The position numbers and the translations under genes are program-made. Positions 29,431 through 37,332 of a stretch of DNA of 44,009 nucleotides are shown piece after piece; the first letter of the stretch is position 1; the number at the start of each line of letters is the position of its first letter. The stretch comes from an uncultured Oscillospiraceae bacterium (GTDB lineage Bacteria > Bacillota > Clostridia > Oscillospirales > Oscillospiraceae): assembly GCA_910587255.1 (NCBI GenBank), contig CAJUKT010000105.1, forward strand, positions 1-44,009. The letters run 5' to 3'. The notes beneath the pieces are model-generated. The model saw nothing but the letters and a program-made list of their open reading frames with translations. It searched no databases and had not been told where the DNA came from.

Positions 29431-30822
29431 ATGAAGAAGGCCATCGCCTGTCTGCTGGCCGCCTGCCTGCTGGTCTCGGCGCTGCCCGGCTGCGCCCCCG
29501 CGGGGGAGGAGCCGCCCGTCGTTACCCCCAGTGCCCCCGCCGAAAGCGAGCCGCCCGCCGAAAGCGAGCCGCCCGCCGAAAGCGAGCCGCCCGCCGAAAG
29601 CGAGCCGCCCGCCGGAAGTGAGCCGCCCGCCGAAAGCGAGCCGTCCGCATCCAAGGAACCTTGGGACTACAGCGGCCACGACGACCCCGGTGAGGCGCGT
29701 TATGTGACAAATCTCATCGACTTGGACGCCCTGGGCGACGGAAAGGCGCACTTGGCCTTACAGATGGGCGCGAGCGTATGGGACAGGGAGTTTACCGGCA
29801 TGGTCAAGGAGGAGGTTTGGGGCTATGACTTGCGGGCCATGGACGCCCGGAAGGCGGACCTCAGCGTGGTGGAGGACTGGAACGAGGTGTCCTTCAGCAC
29901 CGACACCCGCTGGCCCGACCCTCTGCCGGAGGGCTTTTCCCCTGAGGAAATTTTGGAATTCAACAAAAACCCCGGCCTGTCCATCCGGGACCTGCACCAG
30001 CAGGGCTTCACCGGCAAGGGGGTGGCTGTGGCCATCGTCGACCAGGGACTGTATACCGGGCACGAGGAGTACGCCCAAAACCTCAAAACCTACGAGCTGA
30101 TCCATTGCAGTGACCCTGATGCCCAGATGCACGGCCCTGCGGTGTCCAGCATCGCGGTGGGCAAGACGGTGGGGGTGGCGCCGGAGGCCGACCTGTACTA
30201 TATCGGCTCCACCTTCGGCCATTGGACCGGCAATGGTTTTGTCTTTGACGCCGCTATTGTGGCGGACTGCATCCTCCGGGTGTGCGAGATGAACGAGCAT
30301 CTGCCTCCCGAGGGCAAAATCCGGGTGATCTCCATCTCCAAAGGCTATCATAAGGAGGATTCCGGCTACGAGGAGATGCAGAACGCCATCCGGCAGGCGG
30401 ACGAACAGGGCATCCTTGTGCTGACGACCAGCACCGAAGCGTTTTATCCGTTTAGCCTGTTTGGGCTGAGCCGCGGCTATTTTGACGACCCGGACGACCG
30501 CTCCTCCTATGGCCCTTCGGGCTGGCTCCGTACCGATGGGGACTACTCCGGGCCTGATATCGTCGGCGTCCCCATGGGCTCCAGGGCCTATGCCGCCTGC
30601 ACCGGGCCGCAGAACTATGAGATTGAGCACGAAGGCGGCCTGAGCTGGGCGGTGCCTTGGCTGGCGGGCTTTTACGCCCTGTGCTGCCAGGCCAGGCCGG
30701 ACATCACCCCGGCGGAGTTTATCGAGCTCATCAAGGACACGGTGCAGGCCGTCCAGCCCTCCTCCGGCGGCAGGGTCAATGTGATAGACCCCGAAGCCGT
30801 CATCGCCCGGCTGACCGGCTGA
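29431..30822 (+). CDS. Lipoprotein with subtilisin-like (S8) protease domain
   Basis: A 463-residue protein with a lipoprotein signal (lipobox ALPGC, Cys at about 21). Residues 36-71 are six repeats of Pro-Ala-Glu-Ser-Glu-Pro (one with Gly), a wall-spanning stalk. The C-terminal 280 residues look like a subtilase: Asp in VAVAIVDQGLYTGHEEY, His in MHGPAVSSIAVG and Ser in GGLSWAVPWLAGFYA, in the normal order D-H-S. The flanking sequences differ from the consensus (for example no GTSMA), so activity needs testing. The segment between (75-190) is unfamiliar. Start: ATG after GAAAGGAG. It leads a rightward cluster and could process surface proteins. Confidence 0.8.
   Translation: MKKAIACLLAACLLVSALPGCAPAGEEPPVVTPSAPAESEPPAESEPPAESEPPAESEPPAGSEPPAESEPSASKEPWDYSGHDDPGEARYVTNLIDLDALGDGKAHLALQMGASVWDREFTGMVKEEVWGYDLRAMDARKADLSVVEDWNEVSFSTDTRWPDPLPEGFSPEEILEFNKNPGLSIRDLHQQGFTGKGVAVAIVDQGLYTGHEEYAQNLKTYELIHCSDPDAQMHGPAVSSIAVGKTVGVAPEADLYYIGSTFGHWTGNGFVFDAAIVADCILRVCEMNEHLPPEGKIRVISISKGYHKEDSGYEEMQNAIRQADEQGILVLTTSTEAFYPFSLFGLSRGYFDDPDDRSSYGPSGWLRTDGDYSGPDIVGVPMGSRAYAACTGPQNYEIEHEGGLSWAVPWLAGFYALCCQARPDITPAEFIELIKDTVQAVQPSSGGRVNVIDPEAVIARLTG
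29536..29643 (+). repeat. Six 18-bp tandem repeats coding for the PAESEP stalk
   Basis: CCCGCCGAAAGCGAGCCG is repeated six times in frame, with only one or two substitutions (unit five reads GGAAGT). Such near-identical units expand and contract by slippage, changing the stalk length of the lipoprotein. Confidence 0.85.
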
Positions 30823-30881
30823 CGGCGCGGCCCATGGGGGGCCGCGGGCGAAACATGAGAATTTAAAGGAGTATCACGCCT

Positions 30882-32627
30882 ATGCATTCCCAGCGCTTCC
30901 AGCGGGGCTACGTCCCCATCTTCCTGTCCTATTATAAGCCCCATATGAAGCTGTTTATTCTGGATATGTGCTGCGCCCTGGGGATCGCCCTGGTGGATCT
31001 GGCTTTTCCCGCCGCCTCCCGCCAGGCGCTCAACGAGCTGCTGCCCAAGAACCTGTACGCCGCCTTTTTTGCCGTCATGGCCATCCTACTGGCGGCCTAC
31101 GCCCTGCGCTCGGTGATGTATTTCATCGTCACCTACTGGGGCCACATGATGGGGGTGCGCATTGAGGCGGATATCCGCCGGGACCTGTTCAGCCATATGC
31201 AGGACCTGTCCTTCTCCTTCTACGACAAAAACCGCACGGGGCAGCTCATGAGCCGGGCCACCACCGACCTGTTTGAGATCACCGAGCTTGCCCACCACGG
31301 CCCGGAGGACCTGTTCATCTCCGCCGTCACCCTGACCGGCGCGTTTTGCATGATGATGCGCATCCAGTGGAAGCTGGCCCTTGTCGTGTTCGCCGTGGTG
31401 CCCATCTTTGTGGGCTTCACCATCATCCAGCGCCGGCGCATGATGAAGGCGTCCGTGCGGCAGAAGCAGACCATGGCGGGCATCAACGGCCAGCTGGAGT
31501 CGGCCATCTCAGGTATGCGCACCGCCAAGGCATTTGCCAGCGAGGGCCAGGAGGAGGAGAAGTTCCGGGCCGCCAATGAGCAGTTCAAGGGGGCCAAGCG
31601 GGACTATTACCAGGCCATGGCCACCTACCACGCGGGGCTTGAGTTCGCCCTGCCCGCCATGAACGTGCTCACCGTGGCGGCGGGAGGGCTGTTCATCATG
31701 CGGGGGGAGATGGACTTTGTGGATCTGGTCACCTTCACCCTGTACATCTCCACCTTCCTCACCCCGGTGCGCAAGCTGGCCGCTTTTGTGGAGCAGTTCC
31801 TCAACGGCATGGCGGGCTTCAAGCGCTTTGTGGAGCTGATGCGGGTGGAGCCCGCCGTAAAGGACGCCCCGGACGCCCGGGAGATGGGGGAGGCCCGGGG
31901 CGATATCCTGGTGGACGACGTATCCTTCCACTACGACGACGGCCCGGCGGTGCTGGACCATGTGTCCATCCACATCCCCCAGGGGGAGACGGTGGCGGTG
32001 GTGGGCCCCTCCGGCGGCGGCAAGTCCACCCTGTGCCAGCTCGTCCCCCGGTTCTACGACGTGACGGGGGGCCGCATCCTGGTGGACGGCCAGGACGTGC
32101 GGGAGGTGACCCAGCGCTCCCTGCGCCACAACATCGGCATCGTCCAGCAGGACGTGTTCCTGTTTGCGGGTACGATTTTGGACAATATCCGCTACGGCAG
32201 GCCGGACGCCGGCGAGGCGGAGGTCATTGAGGCCGCCCGCCGGGCGGAGATCTACGATGATATCATGTCCATGCCGGAGGGCTTTCACACCTATGTGGGG
32301 GAGCGGGGGGTGATGCTGTCCGGCGGGCAGAAGCAGCGGGTGTCCATCGCCCGGATCTTCCTGAAAAACCCGCCCATCCTGATTCTGGACGAGGCCACCT
32401 CCGCCCTGGACTCGGTGACGGAGGCCCGGATTCAGTCCGCCTTTGATGAGCTGTCAAAGGGCCGCACCACTTTAATTATCGCCCACCGTTTGTCCACCAT
32501 CCGCTCGGCAAACCGCATCATCGTGGTGGATGAAAACCACATTTTGGAGGAGGGCTCCCATGAGGAGCTGCTGGCCAGGGGCGGGGAGTACGCCCAGCTT
32601 TACAACGCCCAGAAACGGGTGGTATAA
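30882..32627 (+). CDS. ABC exporter, fused permease and ATPase
   Basis: A 581-residue half-transporter of the MsbA/LmrA/BmrA type that works as a dimer. Six transmembrane helices occupy residues about 20-310. The nucleotide-binding domain has Walker A GPSGGGKST at about 373-381, the Q loop in GIVQQDVFLFAG, signature LSGGQKQR at about 478, Walker B ILILDEATSALD at about 500 and the switch His in IIAHRLST. The substrate cannot be read from sequence; relatives export lipids, peptides or drugs. Start: ATG with AAAGGAG ten bases upstream. A GCGGCCC/GGGCCGC hairpin lies in the 59-base gap behind the protease gene. Confidence 0.95.
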   Translation: MHSQRFQRGYVPIFLSYYKPHMKLFILDMCCALGIALVDLAFPAASRQALNELLPKNLYAAFFAVMAILLAAYALRSVMYFIVTYWGHMMGVRIEADIRRDLFSHMQDLSFSFYDKNRTGQLMSRATTDLFEITELAHHGPEDLFISAVTLTGAFCMMMRIQWKLALVVFAVVPIFVGFTIIQRRRMMKASVRQKQTMAGINGQLESAISGMRTAKAFASEGQEEEKFRAANEQFKGAKRDYYQAMATYHAGLEFALPAMNVLTVAAGGLFIMRGEMDFVDLVTFTLYISTFLTPVRKLAAFVEQFLNGMAGFKRFVELMRVEPAVKDAPDAREMGEARGDILVDDVSFHYDDGPAVLDHVSIHIPQGETVAVVGPSGGGKSTLCQLVPRFYDVTGGRILVDGQDVREVTQRSLRHNIGIVQQDVFLFAGTILDNIRYGRPDAGEAEVIEAARRAEIYDDIMSMPEGFHTYVGERGVMLSGGQKQRVSIARIFLKNPPILILDEATSALDSVTEARIQSAFDELSKGRTTLIIAHRLSTIRSANRIIVVDENHILEEGSHEELLARGGEYAQLYNAQKRVV

Positions 32628-32645
32628 AAAGAAGGAGTGTTTGGA

Positions 32646-33005
32646 ATGGACGATTATGTGTCGGTCTTTCGGTACAAGGACAACGTGGGGATATCCTTTG
32701 ACGTGGAGGCGGAAAAGCCCTTCCGCGTGGGGGAGCAGATGAACGCCGCCTACGAGATGGCCTACATGAACGGCTATAACTGGGCGGCTCTGCTGGACTG
32801 GTATCTGGCCCAGCGGGAGCCCGCCCTGCTGGAGGGGCTGGAGCACGACCCGGAGGCGGGTTCCTATGCGGGCTATTACCACCTCACGCCGGAAAACGAG
32901 GCAAAGGCGGCGAAGGTGGCGGAGCTCATCCGCGCTCTGGTGGAGAATGAGGAGGAGGCGTGCCGCCTGGTGCGGGAGCACGGCGATGACATTGAGTGGG
33001 ACTGA
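32646..33005 (+). CDS. Orphan Imm51-like immunity protein
   Basis: A 119-residue soluble acidic protein. The ATG at 32646 is chosen because AAGGAG stands eight bases upstream (the GTG at 32637 lies inside that signal). The segment MNGYNWAALLDWYLAQREPALLEGLEHDPEAGSY, the later NEAKAAKVAELIRALVENEEE and the end EHGDDIEWD match, from memory, the Imm51 family of polymorphic-toxin immunity proteins. No toxin gene is nearby: the neighbours are an ABC exporter and ylmH. It could be a protective orphan or a domesticated family member. Family assignment is moderately sure. Confidence 0.65.
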   Translation: MDDYVSVFRYKDNVGISFDVEAEKPFRVGEQMNAAYEMAYMNGYNWAALLDWYLAQREPALLEGLEHDPEAGSYAGYYHLTPENEAKAAKVAELIRALVENEEEACRLVREHGDDIEWD

Positions 33006-33011
33006 CCGGCC

Positions 33012-33806
33012 ATGAATAAAACGGAGCTGTTAAACAAATTCTCTAAAGACCCGGAGGAGCGTATCGTCCTGGCCCGGGCCCTGGACCAGCTGGACCGGGC
33101 ACAGAACCGCTCCATCCCCTGCGCCACCCAGTTCCTGTCCCCGGCCCAGCGGGCGGCGTTAGAGCCGCTGCTGGCGGCGTGCGGCCATCCGAAGCACCTC
33201 TTTCACGGCGGCTATGAGGGGGCGGAGCGCACGGTGTGCGTGTTCCTCCCCGACTGGCAGGAGGCGGAGGACTGGGACGCGGCGGACGAGCTGTCCGCCA
33301 TCGAGTGCGCCTATCCGCCCACCGGGGCGGATCTGACCCACCGGGACCTGCTGGGGGGCCTGATGGGCATCGGCCTGACCCGGGAACGGGTGGGGGACAT
33401 TCTGGTGGGGGAGTCCGCCGCCCAGATCGTCTGCCTGCGGGATGCCGCCCCCATCATCCTCTCCCAGTTCGGCCAGGCGGGGCGGTACAGGCTGAGGCTG
33501 CGGGAGATCCCGCTGTCCGCGCTGGCCCCCGCCCCCGCTGAGGTCAAGCTCATCCACGATACGGTCTCCACCCTGCGGCTGGACGCGGTGCTCTCCTGCG
33601 GCTTTTCCCTGGCAAGGGGGAAGGCGGCGGACGCCGTCACCGGGGGCCGGGTGTCCCTCAACCACCGGGAATGCCTCAAGCCGGACAAGCCGGTGGGGGA
33701 GGGGGATGTGCTCACCTGCCGGGGGCTGGGCAAGTGCGTGGTGAAAACCGTGGGGGGCCAGTCCCGGAAGGGCCGGATCATCGTGGAAATTGAGAGGTAT
33801 CTGTAA
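33012..33806 (+). CDS. ylmH: YlmH-type S4-domain RNA-binding protein
   Basis: A 264-residue protein of the YlmH family, linked to ribosome quality control and, in many Firmicutes, to the division gene cluster. The N-terminal two thirds form the YlmH-specific domain (HLFHGGYEGAERTVCVFLPDW; THRDLLGGLMGIGLTRERVGDILV; then DAAPIILSQFGQAGRYRL). The S4 RNA-binding domain is at about 190-260 (LRLDAVLSCGFSLARGKAADAVTGGRVSLNHRECLKPDKPVGEGDVLTCRGLGK). It lies outside the usual ylm/div context here. It starts six bases after the Imm51-like gene with only a weak ribosome binding site, so translation is probably coupled. Confidence 0.92.
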   Translation: MNKTELLNKFSKDPEERIVLARALDQLDRAQNRSIPCATQFLSPAQRAALEPLLAACGHPKHLFHGGYEGAERTVCVFLPDWQEAEDWDAADELSAIECAYPPTGADLTHRDLLGGLMGIGLTRERVGDILVGESAAQIVCLRDAAPIILSQFGQAGRYRLRLREIPLSALAPAPAEVKLIHDTVSTLRLDAVLSCGFSLARGKAADAVTGGRVSLNHRECLKPDKPVGEGDVLTCRGLGKCVVKTVGGQSRKGRIIVEIERYL

Positions 33807-34012
33807 TGGATCAGGAAAAAATCGACCGCATCAACCAATTTGCCCGCCGGGTGAAGGCGGGGGAGACGCTCACCCCGGCGGAGCTGGCCGAGCGGGACGC
33901 GCTGCGGCGGGAGTATATCGACAGCGTGAAGGCCAGCCTCACCGGCCATTTGGAGCGCACCTATATTGTGGAGCCGGACGGCAGCCGCCACCGCCTGCCG
34001 AAGAAAAAATGA
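33806..34012 (+). CDS. YnzC-like DUF896 protein
   Basis: A 68-residue helical protein of the DUF896 (UPF0291, YnzC) family: a helical hairpin (IDRINQFARRVKAGE, then TPAELAERDALRREYIDSVKASLTGHLERTYIV) and a basic tail ending KKK. The best-known relative, Bacillus YnzC, belongs to the SOS yneA operon region; its function is unsettled. The ATG overlaps the ylmH stop (TAATG), so the two are translationally coupled. Confidence 0.93.
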   Translation: MDQEKIDRINQFARRVKAGETLTPAELAERDALRREYIDSVKASLTGHLERTYIVEPDGSRHRLPKKK

Positions 34013-34271
34013 ACCAGCGCCCGGCCGACGGCCGGGCGCTCAGTCCGTCGGAAAAGGCAAAGCCTTTTCCGACGGGAAAAGCTGCGGCCTCATGCGCGCA
34101 CTCGTTGTCCGCCTGAGGCGGCCAACTCGCACACTGTTCGGCCGAGAAGGGTTTTCCCCGACGCACATGTCGCCGGGGAAAACGGATTTCATTTTCTTCG
34201 CGCCTGCGGGCGCGAACTCTGCGAGGCTTTTTCGACAAAGACAGCGCCCGGCCATCGGCCGGGCGTTGCCT
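34013..34271. repeat. Inverted-repeat-bounded insert between two convergent genes
   Basis: The gap between the convergent DUF896 and XRE genes is bounded by two copies of the same hairpin: AGCGCCCGGCC/GGCCGGGCGCT at 34016-34040 and AGCGCCCGGCC/GGCCGGGCGTT at 34243-34267, so the two ends are inverted copies of each other for about 30 bases. Inside lies GTCGGAAAAGGC/GCCTTTTCCGAC at about 34048-34074. The second copy is followed by a T-rich run on the plus strand. This could be a pair of terminators or a small miniature inverted-repeat element. No gene is visible. Confidence 0.55.
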
Positions 34272-34276
34272 TTCTT

Positions 34277-35305
34277 TTATCCCTGTTTTCTGCGGCGGAG
34301 CTCCACGGCTGTGCCAATGATGATGATGGCGAGGGAGCACACCAGCATGATCTGGAAAATCAGCGGGTTTACCCAGGATACATCCCCGGCGGCCCGGCGG
34401 ATGAGCATGTGCCGCACCGAGAAATATTCCAAGAAGCCGGGCCCGTCCGTGTCCTCAATGAGCAGATCGCACAGGCTGTTGAACGCCGGCGTAGCCAGGC
34501 TGGCCAGCAGGGCGATGACGCCCGCCTTCAGCCACGGCCCCGTGGGCAGCCAGTAGAGCGCGGCGAACCCCGCCCACACAAACGCCGCCCCCGCCAGCGC
34601 CAGGGGATAGGCCAGGGTGAACAGCCAGTTCCCACCGGCGAACACCCAGATGACGGCCAGCAGCAAAAACACCCACACCGTCAGCACCGCCATGCACAGC
34701 GGCAGCACGTGCTTTCCGTAAAAACGCCACACGGCCCACCATGCCCAGGGCAGGGCCAGGGACGCCGCCGTGATGGCAAGCCCGCCGATGATCCACCAGC
34801 CGCCCACGTTGACCCAGCAGGCCAGCAGCAGCAGGACCAGGCACCCGGACGCCGCCCCCAGGGAGACGGTGAGCCTGCTGCGTTGGAGCAAAAAGGGCAG
34901 GTTGGTGAAGCAGAAGGCCAGGGCACAGGCGGTCAGCACGATCCAGAACCAGTTCAGGGTGTGGAAGACGGCCAGGTTGCAGATGAAGCACACCGCGGTG
35001 GCGATGGCGTAGCCCGCGGCGAAGAACCGCCGGGTTCCCGTCACCACCCCCCGCCACACCGCCGCCTGACGCTCCTGGGTGTGGGTCTGGTCGTCGTCGC
35101 AGGCGGTGAAGAACTCGTGCTCGGTGATGTGCAGAGCGGCGCAGATGGGCATGACCATGGACACGTCCGGGTAGGACAGCGCGCGCTCCCACTTGCTCAC
35201 GGTAGACTCGGTGACAAACAGCTGCTCGGCCAGCTCCCGCTGGGTCAGCCCCGCCTCCAGTCGCTTTTTGCGGATGTAGTAGCCAAAGGATTTCTTTTCG
35301 TTCAT
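34277..35305 (-). CDS. XRE-family regulator with membrane domain
   Basis: A 342-residue protein starting at ATG 35305 (GGGGGAG eight bases upstream; three more codons are possible upstream but lie in that signal). Residues about 5-60 are a Cro/CI-type helix-turn-helix: FGYYIRKKRLEAGLTQRELAEQLFVTESTVSKWERALSYPDVSMV. From about 95 to the end there are eight or so transmembrane helices without enzymatic motifs. Such fusions are common in Clostridia, where they are thought to sense envelope or membrane state; the signal and target are unknown here. Weak promoter boxes TTGACT-17-TAGGGT stand upstream (35340-35368). Confidence 0.9.
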   Translation of the reverse strand: MNEKKSFGYYIRKKRLEAGLTQRELAEQLFVTESTVSKWERALSYPDVSMVMPICAALHITEHEFFTACDDDQTHTQERQAAVWRGVVTGTRRFFAAGYAIATAVCFICNLAVFHTLNWFWIVLTACALAFCFTNLPFLLQRSRLTVSLGAASGCLVLLLLACWVNVGGWWIIGGLAITAASLALPWAWWAVWRFYGKHVLPLCMAVLTVWVFLLLAVIWVFAGGNWLFTLAYPLALAGAAFVWAGFAALYWLPTGPWLKAGVIALLASLATPAFNSLCDLLIEDTDGPGFLEYFSVRHMLIRRAAGDVSWVNPLIFQIMLVCSLAIIIIGTAVELRRRKQG

Positions 35306-35339
35306 GTAAAGCACTCCCCCTTAATTCGGATGTGCTCCC

Positions 35340-35368
35340 ACCCTACCCCGGCGGCAGGGAAAAGTCAA
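35340..35368 (-). promoter_or_regulatory. Possible promoter of the XRE-type gene
   Basis: On the minus strand TTGACT (35363-35368) and TAGGGT (35340-35345) are 17 bases apart. The -10 box is a poor match. Confidence 0.4.
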
Positions 35369-35439
35369 GGCTTTGGGGCAAAATAGCAACTCGACTGTCA
35401 GGAAAGTCGGCCTGTATCAACGCTTTGCGGGCCATGCAG

Positions 35440-35465
35440 GAGCGCCCGGCATATGCCGGGCGCTC
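35440..35465 (-). terminator. Perfect 26-bp palindrome behind gltX
   Basis: GAGCGCCCGGCAT at 35440-35452 is followed directly by its exact complement, ending at 35465, seven bases behind the gltX stop. No T run follows, so it may stabilise the 3' end rather than terminate. The core GCGCCCGGC also forms the two hairpins at 34016-34040 and 34243-34267. Confidence 0.5.
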
Positions 35466-35471
35466 CCATAT

Positions 35472-36977
35472 TCAGTTCAGCTTGTCCATCCCCAGCCGCA
35501 GCCGCCGCAGGGTCTCGTCCCGCCCCAGGATGCGGCAGATCTCCACCGCGCCGCCGGGGGTGACGGCCTTGCCCGCCGCGGCGATGCGCACGGGCCACAT
35601 GAGGGTGGCGTTCTTCACGCCCAGCTGCTCCGCCAGCCCGGCCAGCGCGGCGTGGATGGCGTCCTGCGTCCAGTCGGGCAGGGCCTCCAGCGCCGGGAGG
35701 GCGGCCTTGAGCATATTCAGCGACACTTCGGCGTTGGTTTTGGACTTCTTGTTGGTGAACAGCTCCACATCGTACTGGGGCAGGGCGTCGAAGAAGTCCA
35801 CCTTCTCCGGGATATCGCTCAGCCGCTCGCACCGGGCCTGGAGCAGTCCGGCGATGGCGGCGGCGTCATAGGCCGGGTTTTTGACCGCCCGGCGGATCCA
35901 GGTCTCCGCCTCCCGCGCAAACTCCTCCGGGGGGAGGGCGCGCAGGTAGGTGGCGTTGAAGTAGTTCAGCTTGTCCATATCAAAGGCGGAGGGGGACTTG
36001 GAGATGCCGGAAATCTCAAACGCCTTCACCAGCTCCTCCATGGTGAAGAACTCCTGCTCGGCAATGTCCCCGTGGGGGGCCCAGCCCAGCAGGGCCACGT
36101 AGTTCACCACCGCCTGGGACAGGTAGCCCTGGGACACCAGGTCCTGATAGGAGGGGTCGCCGTAGCGCTTGGACATTTTGCGCACCGCGCCGGTGGCAGG
36201 GTCGTTGAACATGACGGAGGAGCAGTGGACGTAGGTGGGGATATCCCAGCCGAACGCCTGGTAGAGCAGATTGTATTTGGGGGCGGACGACAGGTATTCG
36301 GCCCCCCGGACCACGTGGGTGATGCCCATCAGGTGGTCGTCGATGACGTTGGCGAAGTTATAGGTGGGCAGGCCGTCGGACTTGATGAGAATCTGGTCGT
36401 CCAGATCGGCGTTATCCACGGTGATCTCGCCGTACACCGCGTCCTGGAAGGTGGTGGACCCCTCCGGGATGCGCTGGCGGATGACATAGGGCTCCCCGGC
36501 GTCCAGCTTGGACTGAACCTCCTCGGGGGTGAGGGAGAGGCAGTGCCGGTCATATTTGGCGTTGGGGTCGCTGCTGCGGAGCTGCTCCAGCCGCTCCCCG
36601 GTGCAGAAGCAGCGGTAGGCATGGCCCTTTTCAATCAGAAGCTGGGCGTATTTCCCGTACAGGTCCCGGCGCTCGGTCTGGATGTAGGGCCCCACCGGGC
36701 CGCCCACGTCGGGCCCCTCGTCCCAGGTGAGCCCGCAGCGGCGCATGGTGGCGTAAATCACCTCCACCGCGTCCTCCACCAGCCGCCCCTGGTCGGTGTC
36801 CTCAATGCGCAGCAGGAATTTGCCCCCCGCGTGGCGGGCGATGAGCCAGGTGTACAGGGCGGTGCGCAGATTGCCCACGTGCATATAGCCCGTGGGGGAG
36901 GGGGCGAACCGGGTGCGCACCTCCCCGTGGGGGATGCGCTGCTCCATCTGGTCGAACCAGCTTTTGTCTATGGACAT
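35472..36977 (-). CDS. gltX: Glutamyl-tRNA synthetase
   Basis: A 501-residue class I aminoacyl-tRNA synthetase that charges tRNA-Glu (in many Firmicutes also tRNA-Gln, which an amidotransferase then corrects). The HIGH-like motif is HVGN at about 33-36 within FAPSPTGYMHVGNLRTALY; the KMSKS-like motif is KMSKR at about 265. Cys residues after CFCTGERLEQLR reflect the usual insertion. Length is normal. The ATG at 36977 is used, because the upstream ATG at 36992 is part of the GGAGG ribosome binding site. A strong promoter is at 37011-37039 and parS lies 20 bases behind it. Confidence 0.97.
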   Translation of the reverse strand: MSIDKSWFDQMEQRIPHGEVRTRFAPSPTGYMHVGNLRTALYTWLIARHAGGKFLLRIEDTDQGRLVEDAVEVIYATMRRCGLTWDEGPDVGGPVGPYIQTERRDLYGKYAQLLIEKGHAYRCFCTGERLEQLRSSDPNAKYDRHCLSLTPEEVQSKLDAGEPYVIRQRIPEGSTTFQDAVYGEITVDNADLDDQILIKSDGLPTYNFANVIDDHLMGITHVVRGAEYLSSAPKYNLLYQAFGWDIPTYVHCSSVMFNDPATGAVRKMSKRYGDPSYQDLVSQGYLSQAVVNYVALLGWAPHGDIAEQEFFTMEELVKAFEISGISKSPSAFDMDKLNYFNATYLRALPPEEFAREAETWIRRAVKNPAYDAAAIAGLLQARCERLSDIPEKVDFFDALPQYDVELFTNKKSKTNAEVSLNMLKAALPALEALPDWTQDAIHAALAGLAEQLGVKNATLMWPVRIAAAGKAVTPGGAVEICRILGRDETLRRLRLGMDKLN

Positions 36978-37010
36978 GGCGATGACCTCCAAATCAAATC
37001 ATGTGGCACT

Positions 37011-37039
37011 ATTATAAAAGGTAGGGGGCCTTTTTGCAA
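37011..37039 (-). promoter_or_regulatory. Promoter of gltX
   Basis: On the minus strand TTGCAA (37034-37039) and TATAAT (37011-37016) are 17 bases apart, 34 bases ahead of the gltX ATG. Confidence 0.75.
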
Positions 37040-37057
37040 GTGGGAAAACCATCGGAA

Positions 37058-37073
37058 TGTTTCACGTGAAACG
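37058..37073. other. parS centromere-like site for ParB
   Basis: TGTTTCACGTGAAACG matches the conserved bacterial parS palindrome TGTTTCACGTGAAACA in 15 of 16 positions, with the inner 14-base palindrome intact. It lies between the gltX promoter and the terminator of the candidate small RNA. ParB loads at such sites and they cluster near the replication origin. Confidence 0.88.
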
Positions 37074-37093
37074 TTAGTTCGGAATCCCGCGTT

Positions 37094-37119
37094 AAAAAAC
37101 GCCGCCCTTGCGGGCGGCG
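37094..37119 (-). terminator. Terminator of the candidate small RNA
   Basis: On the minus strand CGCCGCCC, a four-base loop and GGGCGGCG (37119-37100) are followed by UUUUUU (37099-37094): a textbook intrinsic terminator. Confidence 0.85.
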
Positions 37120-37239
37120 GAACAAAGCCGGATTGGGGCTTTGGAGCAGATTGTCCGGGGGGCTCCGGCGCATCAACGGAGCAGCCCCGGTTAAGGAGAA
37201 AAGAGAGGTTGCGGCATTGTCTGGCTTCTTCAACCTGAC
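37094..37239 (-). ncRNA. Candidate small RNA of about 146 nt with CU-rich loop
   Basis: An extended -10 promoter (TG-G-TATACT, -10 hexamer at 37246-37251) and a strong terminator bracket a region without a gene. The RNA would fold as AGGTTG/CAACCT (5' hairpin), then an open CU-rich stretch UCUCUUUUCUCCUUAACC, then CCGGGG-GCUCCG paired with CGGAGC-CCCCGG, then CAAAGCC/GGCUUUG, and the terminator. The open UCUCCUU is complementary to ribosome binding sites, as in Gram-positive regulatory RNAs with C-rich loops. It does not look like 6S, SRP, tmRNA or RNase P RNA. Confidence 0.6.
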
Positions 37240-37245
37240 GAAGAA

Positions 37246-37251
37246 AGTATA
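37246..37251 (-). promoter_or_regulatory. Extended -10 promoter of the candidate small RNA
   Basis: TATACT on the minus strand preceded by TGG (TGnTATACT). There is no good -35 box at 17 bases (TGTTTT), which is usual for extended -10 promoters. Confidence 0.55.
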
Positions 37252-37332
37252 CCACGAAGCGCACAAAGAAAACAGAGATAATTTGCGAAATCTTTGTTAA
37301 AATTCTATGAATACCTACCGGGGTGAAGGGAA

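Noticed and set aside
37094..37239. 6S RNA
   Set aside because: The RNA shows separate local hairpins and a CU-rich open stretch rather than one long stem with a central bubble.
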